Of a DNA stretch of 46,340 bases, positions 16,285 through 25,590 are shown one piece after another. Under the pieces are notes generated by a model. The model made no database searches. It was not told where the DNA came from and was given only the letters and a program-made list of their open reading frames with translations. A program made the translations under genes and the position numbers. Source of the DNA: Chloroflexota bacterium (GTDB lineage: Bacteria; Chloroflexota; Anaerolineae; Caldilineales; Caldilineaceae); assembly GCA_003451595.1 (NCBI GenBank), contig DMDA01000061.1:47394-93733 (forward strand). The letters are read 5' to 3'. Position 1 is the stretch's first letter. The number at the start of each line of letters is the position of its first letter.

Positions 16285-17925
16285 ATGATCTCAGGCGTCA
16301 GTAATTTTCGGGGCAATGTCAGACGTGTCGATGAAATCGTACGCGTGCTGGCGAAATATGGGCTTGCCGATTGGGTGGGTGACAGCACGCCCGGCTTTAT
16401 TCGACGTCGCTTTGTCACCAGCGATGGCATCGCCGTCACCGACTACCCGGTGGAAGTGCGCATTCGGCTGGCGCTAACCGAACTGGGGACAACTTTCATC
16501 AAACTCGGCCAAATGCTGAGCACGCGCGCCGACCTGGTGGGGCCAGAGTTAGCCGCCGAGCTGACTGCGCTACAGGCGGACACGCCCGCCGATCCGCCTG
16601 CTCTCGTGCGCGCCACGATCCAAAGCGAACTGGGCGCACCGCCAGAGGCAATTTTTGCCTGGTTCGACGACACTGCACTGGCCTCGGCCTCCATCGGGCA
16701 GGTGCATCTGGCGCGGCTGTCAGATGGCGTCGATGTCGTCGTCAAGGTGCAACACGCCGGCATCGAAAGCAAAGTACGCAGCGACCTCAGCCTACTTGCC
16801 ACGGTCGCGCAACTCGCGGAGACGAACAGCAAGGAACTTGCCCGCTATCGCCCTACCGAGACCGTGGCTGAGTTCAGCCGCAGTCTGATGCGAGAACTCA
16901 ATTTTCACACTGAGCTGAACAATCTCCTTCGCTTCTCACAAAACTTTGCAAATAACCCGCGCGTCCATATCCCAGCGGTCTTTCCCGAATTGTCATCGCG
17001 GCGCGTACTCACGATGGAGCGACTGGAAGGCTACAGCATCGCCCGGTTGGAACGGATGGCGGCGGAAGGCGTCGATCGCGTCGCCTTCGCCGATCTGTTT
17101 GCCAACACGATGATGCAAATGATCTTCCGCGACGGCTTCTATCATGCCGATCCACACCCTGGCAATATCTTCGTAACGCCGGGTGGCCGATTGGGGTTGC
17201 TCGACTGCGGCAAGATCGGGCGCGTCGACGAACAGACGCGCGATGACTTCATCGCCATCGTGGCAGCATTTCTCACCAACGACGTCGAGGCGCTCACCGA
17301 CCAGTTGATCGAGTTGTGCGACACGCCCCCCGACCTGAATCGCAGCGCCTACAAAGCCGATGTCGCCGAATTTGTCGGCGAGTTTGGCGAATCGTTGCAG
17401 GGTGGCATCGACCTGGGCGCAGCGTTCGAGGCGATGTTCGCTATCATTCGCAAGCATCACTTGATCGTCCCACCGCGTGTCAACATGCTGCTGCTGGTGA
17501 TTGTCCAGATCGAGGGCACAGCGCGCCAGCTTGACCCCAACTTTGATCTGACCGGCGCGCTGCAAAGCTACGGCGCCGACTTGCTTAGAAGACGCTTCTC
17601 GCCCCAGCAACTGCAGAAGGAAGTCTTGCGCACCCTGCGCGACTGGCGACATCTCCTGCGCACCTTGCCGCGCGATACGGCTACGCTGCTCGAACGCGTC
17701 CAGCGCGGCGATTTGCAGATTCGCGTCCAGCAACAGGGGTTACAGGGGCCGCTCAACCGCCTGACCTACGGCATCCTGGTGGCGGCGCTGCTGCTTGGTT
17801 CCGCGCTATTGTGGGCGCTGGCGGCGCCGCCGGCGCCCTGGGGCGTCTCCATTTTTGGGGTGCTGGGGACAGTGCTAGGAGTGCTATTAGGGGCGCACCT
17901 GCTCTATCTGATCTGGCGGGCGTAA
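16285..17925 (+). CDS. ABC1/UbiB-family atypical protein kinase-like protein
   Basis: A 546-residue membrane-anchored member of the ABC1/UbiB/COQ8 family, which has an ATPase or kinase-like fold and supports isoprenoid-quinone and lipid metabolism. Diagnostic parts: KLGQ (73-76) of the KxGQ motif, the alanine/serine-rich nucleotide loop ASASIGQVH (133-141), the catalytic lysine K154 in VVVKVQHAGI, DPHPGNI starting at D289, and the metal-binding triad read as LDCGKIG (D307-C308-G309) where most members have DFG. Two C-terminal membrane helices follow (LTYGILVAALLLGSALLWAL, then VLGTVLGVLLGAHLLYLI). The start is ATG 16285 with only a weak ribosome site. No quinone-biosynthesis genes are adjacent. 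Confidence 0.92.
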   Translation: MISGVSNFRGNVRRVDEIVRVLAKYGLADWVGDSTPGFIRRRFVTSDGIAVTDYPVEVRIRLALTELGTTFIKLGQMLSTRADLVGPELAAELTALQADTPADPPALVRATIQSELGAPPEAIFAWFDDTALASASIGQVHLARLSDGVDVVVKVQHAGIESKVRSDLSLLATVAQLAETNSKELARYRPTETVAEFSRSLMRELNFHTELNNLLRFSQNFANNPRVHIPAVFPELSSRRVLTMERLEGYSIARLERMAAEGVDRVAFADLFANTMMQMIFRDGFYHADPHPGNIFVTPGGRLGLLDCGKIGRVDEQTRDDFIAIVAAFLTNDVEALTDQLIELCDTPPDLNRSAYKADVAEFVGEFGESLQGGIDLGAAFEAMFAIIRKHHLIVPPRVNMLLLVIVQIEGTARQLDPNFDLTGALQSYGADLLRRRFSPQQLQKEVLRTLRDWRHLLRTLPRDTATLLERVQRGDLQIRVQQQGLQGPLNRLTYGILVAALLLGSALLWALAAPPAPWGVSIFGVLGTVLGVLLGAHLLYLIWRA

Positions 17926-18028
17926 GGCTTCAGACAGCACATGTCAAACGTCCCACGTCATTCAGCACCCAACACCGGGCGCCGCGCCCAGGCGCCGCCC
18001 GACGTGCACCGCCGCCTCGACAAGGAAC

Positions 18029-18646
18029 TCACCCAGTTCTGGCGCCATGCTCCAGCTTCATGCCGTATGCGATCCAGGTGTCAGCGTCGAGCACGCGGTG
18101 AAAACCGACCCGCTCGTAAAACTGAATCGCTCCCGTGTTGCGCTTACCGACGCCAAGATGAACGCCCGGCGCGCCCAGCTCCTGCAGACGCCCGATCAGG
18201 GTTTCGATCATCCGGCGCCCCCACCCTTGCCCTTGGGCCACCGGCAGCAGATCGATGTGTAGATGCGCCGGATACGCACTTAACGCCGGGTGGGGCTGAT
18301 ACCCTTCGTGGATGTTACGCACGAGACGGGCGTCGGCGCAATTGTCGTCGGACGGTGGCAGTGGATACCGCTGGCGCAGGACAGGGAACCATTCCCTTTC
18401 ACACCAAGCACAAAACGCGTCTGAGTCGCGCACGCCCAACACATAGCCACAGGGTGCGCCATCCGCCGTCAAGACAAAACACAACGCTGGCTCGGCGACG
18501 GCGTAAGGGCCGACGTAAAGATGCCCCAACAGCTCAGGGTCGCGGTACTGTGCAGTGGCATCCTGACCGCTGTCGCCTGTTTTGAGGCAGATCGTGTAGA
18601 GCGAACAAAAATCGCTGGGATGATAGGGACGAATGGCAAAATGCAT
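18029..18646 (-). CDS. GNAT-family N-acetyltransferase
   Basis: A 205-residue acetyl-CoA-dependent acyltransferase. The acetyl-CoA pyrophosphate loop is VAQGQGWGRRMIETLIGRL, preceded by the beta-4 strand LHIDLLPVAQ and followed by GVHLGVGKRNTGAIQFYERV and GFHRV, the usual motif B. The longer N-terminal half (IRPYHPSDFCSLYTICLKTG) resembles the acetyltransferase half of O-GlcNAcase-type proteins and their bacterial relatives, but this is a weak impression. The substrate is unknown. The ATG at 18646 has AGGAG 11 bases upstream, a rather long spacing. Neighbours give no clue. Confidence 0.88.
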   Translation of the reverse strand: MHFAIRPYHPSDFCSLYTICLKTGDSGQDATAQYRDPELLGHLYVGPYAVAEPALCFVLTADGAPCGYVLGVRDSDAFCAWCEREWFPVLRQRYPLPPSDDNCADARLVRNIHEGYQPHPALSAYPAHLHIDLLPVAQGQGWGRRMIETLIGRLQELGAPGVHLGVGKRNTGAIQFYERVGFHRVLDADTWIAYGMKLEHGARTG

Positions 18647-18846
18647 GGCGTGTCTGACTCCTGCGCAGTGCGGCTTGTGTAGGTGACGACGGGTCTACTT
18701 CATGTGCGAGGCAACGTTCGCCTTGCAGGTCATCACCTTCGATATGATGAGGCGACATGTCACGTCGGAGATGATGACCCGCAACTCGCTCTCACCTTGA
18801 TCGTACACCTGGTGACGACCGCCCAGGAGCGACCTGTGCCCGGCGG

Positions 18847-19086
18847 TTACCGACGCAGTATAGAGCCTTCCCTGGCAGGATTCCAATCTGGCGGCAAGCT
18901 GACCAAGGCCAAGGGCGCCGCCTCGCTCGATGCGTCAGGCGTGACCCACAGGTAACAGCGGGCGGGACCAGCATAGATGCCAGCAGGCAGCGGTAGACAG
19001 ATCGGCCCGGTTGCCACTGCGATAAGGATCGCCGCCAAGAAGATAGCACCGATCACAAGCCATTGACATTGTCGCCTGGAAATCAT
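18847..19086 (-). CDS. Small membrane protein, unknown function
   Basis: A 79-residue protein with one N-terminal membrane segment or signal anchor (WLVIGAIFLAAILIAVATG) followed by a short extracytoplasmic tail containing two cysteines (GPICLPLPAGIYAGPARCYL) that could form a disulphide. The call rests mainly on an excellent ribosome site, AAAGGAGG seven to eight bases before the ATG at 19086. I do not recognise a family. It lies in an otherwise gene-poor stretch between the GNAT gene and the divergent oxidoreductase gene; the 200 bases between it and the GNAT start show nothing I can interpret. Confidence 0.6.
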   Translation of the reverse strand: MISRRQCQWLVIGAIFLAAILIAVATGPICLPLPAGIYAGPARCYLWVTPDASSEAAPLALVSLPPDWNPAREGSILRR

Positions 19087-19100
19087 CGTAGAGCCTCCTT

Positions 19101-19126
19101 TTGTCCATATGCGTTGTCCATATGCG
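19101..19126. repeat. 13-bp perfect tandem duplication upstream of the small membrane gene
   Basis: TTGTCCATATGCG occurs twice in direct succession (19101-19113 and 19114-19126). Each copy carries the palindrome CATATG. The duplication lies a few bases upstream of the Shine-Dalgarno site of the minus-strand small gene, within its leader or promoter. Confidence 0.8.
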
Positions 19127-19179
19127 TCTGGCCTGAGACACTGCCCACAGTACCAGAGCACAGGCAGCGCTGTCCCGCG

Positions 19180-19200
19180 CGTTGCCGGGCAACGTTGACA
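19180..19200 (+). promoter_or_regulatory. Palindrome abutting a -35-like box before the oxidoreductase gene
   Basis: CGTTGCC-G-GGCAACG (19180-19194) is a perfect 15-bp palindrome that directly touches TTGACA (19195-19200). This could be an operator at a -35 box, but no good -10 box follows at 16-18 bp, and the coding start is 150 bases further on. Confidence 0.3.
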
Positions 19201-19346
19201 TCAAAGTCGGACTGCTCCACTACGACCATCCGCCTGGCGAATCTGACGATTGGGCTGTGACAGCGAGAACAGCGCCCGAACACATATTTGCGATAAGGGG
19301 AGGCAACTATACAACGAACAAGCGAGCTGAAAGCAAGGGGGATATG

Positions 19347-20771
<1,425 letters not shown>

Positions 20772-20792
20772 ATTCGTTCAGACATAGTTTGC

Positions 20793-20829
20793 CCACCTTC
20801 CCAGCAGACCTGGTCTGCTGGGAAGGTGG
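20793..20829. repeat. Perfect 37-bp palindrome with one-base centre
   Basis: Two 18-base arms (20793-20810 and 20812-20829, CCACCTTCCCAGCAGACC and its exact complement) flank a single T. No T-tract follows. The left flank TTTGCCCACCTTCCC closely resembles TTTGCTCATCTTCCC at the second palindrome (21866-21898), so the two belong to one repeat family. It may serve as a bidirectional terminator after the oxidoreductase gene. Confidence 0.8.
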
Positions 20830-20906
20830 CGCCGATCGCCTTCCCCGGCTATCTGCCCGCCAGTCACAAAATCCAACCCGATTCTGTTGCCGCTGAATTT
20901 TGCCCC

Positions 20907-20937
20907 TTGACTCGCCTGTCACGGGAAGGTTTATGCT
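20907..20937 (+). promoter_or_regulatory. MerR-type promoter with 19-bp spacer
   Basis: TTGACT (20907-20912) and TATGCT (20932-20937) are separated by 19 bp, the overlong spacing typical of promoters activated by MerR-family proteins through DNA untwisting. The spacer contains an imperfect dyad (CCTGTCACGGGAAGG, 20916-20930). It lies directly upstream of the MerR-family gene itself. Confidence 0.75.
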
Positions 20938-20966
20938 GTCGTTGACCGCGGTCGAAAGGAGACAAG

Positions 20967-21800
20967 ATGTTCAAAATCGGTGAGTTTGCCCGTCTCACTC
21001 GGGTGTCAATCAAGACGCTACGTCACTACGACGAAATCAATCTCTTTAAGCCAGCGCAGATTGACCCGTGGAGCGGCTATCGGTACTACAGCATGGCACA
21101 GTTGCCCCAACTGAACCGCATTCTGGCGCTGCGGGGTCTCGGCTTTGCGCTTGACCAGATCCGCCAGATGCTCGGCGCAGATGTCAGCGTCGATGAACTG
21201 CGCGGCATGTTGCGGCTGCGTCAGGCGCAGCTCCAACAGCAGATGGAGACGACGCGCGCCATGCTGGGTGAAGTGGAAATTCGGCTACGTCAGATCGAAC
21301 AGGAGGAAAACATGCTGACTGTTGACGTGTTGACCAAAGACGCACCAGCGCTAACAGTCGTTGGCGCGCGTGAACTTGTCCCCACGCCAGCGTTGATGCG
21401 CGAACGTTGCATGGCGTTGAACGCTGCTGCGTGGACGTTGCTCAAGCAGTTGCGGCTGCAGACTGACGGTGTGTCGTTTGCGCTGTACTATAGCGGTGAC
21501 GAGGAAGGGATTGACGTCGAAATGGCTTATGCTGTCGAGGCGCCGGCAGCCCCGTTCACCACGGGAGGCGCAGCGACGGTGCACGCGCTACCGGCTGTGA
21601 CCGTAGCTTACGCCGTTTATGTTGGCAGCTACGATGATTTTGGCGCCGTCGGTCAGGTGCACGAGGCGCTACATCGCTGGATCGCAGAGCACGGTTTGGA
21701 GATCGCTGGCCCCTCACGCGAATTCTATCTTCACCCGCCGCAAAGCGCCGATGACCGCACCGGCGTCATGGAGATTCAGTACCCGGTGGTGAGAAAGTAA
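20967..21800 (+). CDS. MerR-family regulator with GyrI-like ligand-binding domain
   Basis: A 277-residue one-component regulator. The N-terminal winged helix is canonical (FKIGEFARLTRVSIKTLRHY, then LFKPAQIDPWSGYRYYS), followed by the dimerising coiled coil (about residues 75-118, LRLRQAQLQQQMETTRAML) and a C-terminal GyrI/BmrR-type multidrug-binding fold (DVLTKDAPALTVVGARELVP at its start, YVGSYDDFGAVGQVHEAL in the middle, FYLHPPQ near the end). This is the BmrR architecture, which senses lipophilic cations or drugs. The ribosome site AAAGGAG lies about six bases before the ATG. The upstream 19-bp-spacer promoter suggests it activates its own gene; no efflux pump is immediately downstream in the same direction. 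Confidence 0.93.
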   Translation: MFKIGEFARLTRVSIKTLRHYDEINLFKPAQIDPWSGYRYYSMAQLPQLNRILALRGLGFALDQIRQMLGADVSVDELRGMLRLRQAQLQQQMETTRAMLGEVEIRLRQIEQEENMLTVDVLTKDAPALTVVGARELVPTPALMRERCMALNAAAWTLLKQLRLQTDGVSFALYYSGDEEGIDVEMAYAVEAPAAPFTTGGAATVHALPAVTVAYAVYVGSYDDFGAVGQVHEALHRWIAEHGLEIAGPSREFYLHPPQSADDRTGVMEIQYPVVRK

Positions 21801-21804
21801 GCGC

Positions 21805-21951
21805 ATTTTCTCCAGTCTCCACTCCAGGAAACACCTCTGATAGACAACGCAAATAGACTTTGCTCATCTTCCCGGAAGCTCAGAGCTTCCGGGAAGATAT
21901 CGGATGTACGATGTTTGATTGGGCTATCTATGAGAGTGGAGACTGGAAAAT
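21805..21951. repeat. MITE-like or terminator element: inverted ends around a perfect palindrome
   Basis: The ends are inverted repeats: ATTTT-CT-CCAGTCTCCACTC (21805-21824) against GAGTGGAGACTGG-AAAAT (21934-21951), 18 paired bases with a two-base bulge. Inside lies a perfect 33-bp palindrome, arms 21866-21881 and 21883-21898 (ATCTTCCCGGAAGCTC and complement) around a single A. The 147-bp unit sits between the convergent MerR and DUF6069-like genes and codes for nothing. The inner palindrome is related to the one at 20793. I see no clear target-site duplication. Confidence 0.65.
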
Positions 21952-21963
21952 TTGGCGGACGTT

Positions 21964-22410
21964 CTAGCGCTGATGCGCCCACTTTGTAAACGCCCACATC
22001 GTAATCGCAAACGCCACGAAGTGCATCACGATCAGCACCAGCACAGCACCTAACGTGGGCGTGCCCATCGGCATGGCCGACGGGTTGATCAGCAGCATAA
22101 TGTCTGGAATCAGACTGAGGATCAGCGCAACCCACGCCACAATGCCCCAGACACGCAAAGGATTGCGTGTGAACGCATTGATGACTGCGTAGACGACGGT
22201 GGCAATCACCAGGAAGAACGTGGTGAAGATAATCGTTCCCATCGGTGACGCCAACGGCTGAAAGTCCGGGTTCGGCTGAACGATCATACCCCCGATCCAG
22301 TACACGATCAGGTTGGCGATCACCGACCCGACGATGGCCACTCCACCCGCCATCAACACCCGCGAGAATGGTAGTTTCTGAGGATTGGTTGTTGCAGTTG
22401 TTGTAGACAC
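21964..22410 (-). CDS. Four-helix membrane protein, DUF6069-like
   Basis: A 148-residue protein with four membrane helices (VLMAGGVAIVGSVIANLIVY, GTIIFTTFFLVIATVVYAVI, VWGIVAWVALILSLIPDIML and TLGAVLVLIVMHFVAFAITM). The pattern fits the DUF6069 group often found next to TetR regulators; function unknown. The start is GTG 22410 with AAGGAG seven bases upstream. A TetR gene lies 71 bases upstream on the same strand, and the space between holds a 12-mer shared with that regulator's own promoter (22456-22467), so it is probably the regulator's target. Confidence 0.75.
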   Translation of the reverse strand: MSTTTATTNPQKLPFSRVLMAGGVAIVGSVIANLIVYWIGGMIVQPNPDFQPLASPMGTIIFTTFFLVIATVVYAVINAFTRNPLRVWGIVAWVALILSLIPDIMLLINPSAMPMGTPTLGAVLVLIVMHFVAFAITMWAFTKWAHQR

Positions 22411-22455
22411 AGTGTCGCTCCTTTGTTATGTTTGATAATCCGGAAAACTGATTCC

Positions 22456-22467
22456 GTAGACCGATTG
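22456..22467. promoter_or_regulatory. Putative TetR site before the membrane-protein gene
   Basis: GTAGACCGATTG on the plus strand, identical to the 12-mer on the minus strand at 23102-23113 in the promoter of the TetR gene. It lies 46 bases upstream of the GTG start at 22410. Its second half-site (GCTGTC) matches the dyad poorly, so binding may be weaker than at the tetR promoter. Confidence 0.5.
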
Positions 22468-22481
22468 CTGTCACGTCACCA

Positions 22482-23087
22482 TCATCGATGAGCAACGGTG
22501 TTGCCAGCTTGTGGGGATGTGTTGTCGCACCTCAGCAAAATGCTCACCTCCTCGCGCAACAGGGCGAGCGGCGCTGTCGACTGTTGTGTGCGGCTCAAAA
22601 TCACGGCGCCTTCGATGCCTGCAACGATGACGGTCGCCAGCCGCATCGCGCGGGTGGGCGGATAGCCGCCAGCCCGCAACTTTGCCGTAAACACGTCGAT
22701 CATGTCGTTGTAAGCCGCTGTGCAGGCCGTGCGCAGGCGAGGGTTGTGCGCGGCAGTTTCCAACGCAACTGCCGCCAACGGGGCGCCGCCACAGTACTGG
22801 CTGGCGCTAAAGTGTTCGATGAGGCCGACCAGCACGCGATCCACCGCTGCAACTGGATCCGCGACTTCGTTGAGCAACTGCGCTGTGAAATCGCGCATGC
22901 GGGCGCCCTGTTCCGCAATCGCCGCCGCCGCCAGCTCCTCCTTGCCATCTGGGAAGTAGTAGTACAGCGAACCACGCGGCGCACCGCTCTCCCGGATGAT
23001 CTGACTCAAACCCGTGCCATGATAGCCCTGCGCCTCCAACAGGCGCGAGGTAGTTGCCACAAGTTGTTGGCGAGTTGTGTTATCCAT
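22482..23087 (-). CDS. TetR-family transcriptional regulator
   Basis: A 201-residue regulator of the LmrA/YxaF-like subgroup. The helix-turn-helix region is clear (TSRLLEAQGYHGTGLSQIIR, then SGAPRGSLYYYFPDGKEELA), and the C-terminal half contains the CGGAPLAAVALETAAHNPRL segment typical of that group. The ATG at 23087 has no Shine-Dalgarno site; an extended -10 box ends only seven bases before it, so the mRNA is probably leaderless. A 12-mer at its promoter recurs before the following DUF6069-like gene, which suggests autoregulation and control of that gene. Confidence 0.92.
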   Translation of the reverse strand: MDNTTRQQLVATTSRLLEAQGYHGTGLSQIIRESGAPRGSLYYYFPDGKEELAAAAIAEQGARMRDFTAQLLNEVADPVAAVDRVLVGLIEHFSASQYCGGAPLAAVALETAAHNPRLRTACTAAYNDMIDVFTAKLRAGGYPPTRAMRLATVIVAGIEGAVILSRTQQSTAPLALLREEVSILLRCDNTSPQAGNTVAHR

Positions 23088-23094
23088 GCCGAGG

Positions 23095-23103
23095 ATTATA
23101 CCA
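23095..23103 (-). promoter_or_regulatory. Extended -10 promoter placing transcription start at the tetR ATG
   Basis: On the minus strand TGGTATAAT (23103-23095) is followed by seven bases (CCTCGGC) and the ATG at 23087. Transcription starting 6-8 bases after the -10 would begin at or next to the start codon. The -35 region is poor, as is usual for extended -10 promoters. Confidence 0.65.
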
Positions 23104-23113
23104 ATCGGTCTAC
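23102..23113 (-). promoter_or_regulatory. Operator overlapping the tetR promoter
   Basis: On the minus strand the sequence TAGACC-GATT-GGTATA forms a dyad with five of six half-site bases matching and overlaps the -10 box. The 12-mer GTAGACCGATTG within it recurs at 22456-22467. Repressor bound here would cover the -10 region. Confidence 0.6.
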
Positions 23114-23132
23114 ATAGGCAGTGTGAGTAGGG

Positions 23133-24140
23133 CTACAATGTCACCGCCAGACCGGGCGCATGCGCCGCCGCCAGCAGCGCTTCGACGACAGCCAGATCAC
23201 GCAGCGCTGCTGCAGGTGTGTTGCGATGGGGCGCGCCATGCTGAATGGCATCGGCAAAGGCAACCAGTTCGCGCTGGACGCCGTGCAGCTTGCCGCACTC
23301 GATGCGCTCTCCAGCGGCGCCGGGGCGGGCGATCTCAACAAAACCGCGGTCAACGCGCAGGCTGCCCGCTGCACCGACAATTGTCAACGGCGCGCCCCAG
23401 GGCGAATCTACGGCATAGCTGACCTGAAGTGAGCAGATGGCGCCGTTGGCAAAACGTAGCACAGCGGCAAGAGTATCGGCAGGCGGCAAGTCTGGCGCCA
23501 CTTGCTCGACCATGCTCACTACCGTGACGGCTTCGCCCAGCACCAGTCGCAGCGCCGCCGCCAGGTGGATCACGCCATCCAACAGCAAGCCACCGGTGAA
23601 GCCAGAGCGACGCCAGGTGGTTGCGTAGTAGGGATTGCCGGGCTTCAGCGCGACAAAGCGGCTCCAGGCCGCTGTGACCGGGCGGCCGATAGCATGTTCG
23701 GCGATGAGCTGGGCGGCGCGTTCAAAGGCTTCTTCGTAGCGCCAGTTTTCAGCGACCATCCACACCTGAGCAGGTCGGTCGGCGTGCAGAGCCATCAACC
23801 GGCGCGCCGCCGTGCTGTCGGGCGCAATCGGCTTTTCGCTGATGACATGCTTGCCGGCGCGCAGGGCAGCTTCCACAAAGTCAGCTTGGATCGGGATCGG
23901 CAGGAGAATATCGACGGCGTCGATGTCGGGACGCGCCAGCAGCGCCGGCAGGTCGGTGTAGACAGCGACATCATCGCCAATACGCTGCGCCAGGGCTGCG
24001 GCGGCAGCGTAGGTGCGGCTGTAAACGGCGACGATTTCGATACGATCTTGCAGCGCCAGGAGTGCTGGCAGGTGGGCGTTTTGGGCGAAGACGCCTGCAC
24101 CCACCATCGCCAGGCGGATGGGGTTGTTTGTGTGCGCCAT
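23133..24140 (-). CDS. Gfo/Idh/MocA-family NAD(P)-dependent oxidoreductase
   Basis: A 335-residue sugar- or polyol-type dehydrogenase. The Rossmann fold opens with RLAMVGAGVFAQNAHLPAL, the EKP motif is present in VISEKPIAPDSTAARRLM, and the substrate domain contains TTWRRSGFTGGLLLDGVIHL, where the H of DGVIHL is the usual catalytic-site histidine. Substrate cannot be read from sequence. The start ATG 24140 has AAAGG about ten bases upstream. It is divergent from the MFS gene with a 67-bp shared promoter region, and reads toward the TetR gene on the same strand (gap 45). Confidence 0.9.
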   Translation of the reverse strand: MAHTNNPIRLAMVGAGVFAQNAHLPALLALQDRIEIVAVYSRTYAAAAALAQRIGDDVAVYTDLPALLARPDIDAVDILLPIPIQADFVEAALRAGKHVISEKPIAPDSTAARRLMALHADRPAQVWMVAENWRYEEAFERAAQLIAEHAIGRPVTAAWSRFVALKPGNPYYATTWRRSGFTGGLLLDGVIHLAAALRLVLGEAVTVVSMVEQVAPDLPPADTLAAVLRFANGAICSLQVSYAVDSPWGAPLTIVGAAGSLRVDRGFVEIARPGAAGERIECGKLHGVQRELVAFADAIQHGAPHRNTPAAALRDLAVVEALLAAAHAPGLAVTL

Positions 24141-24207
24141 GTTACAATTGCCTTTCGTGTTTGACGGGATGACTACATGCCGCCTTTGTAAACGGGTCTA
24201 GAAGATT

Positions 24208-25583
<1,376 letters not shown>

Positions 25584-25590
<7 letters not shown>

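Noticed and set aside
24161..24191. Promoter for the MFS gene (TTGACG at 24161)
   Set aside because: No acceptable -10 box at 16-18 bp; TTTGTA or TTGTAA at 18-19 bp is too poor to list.
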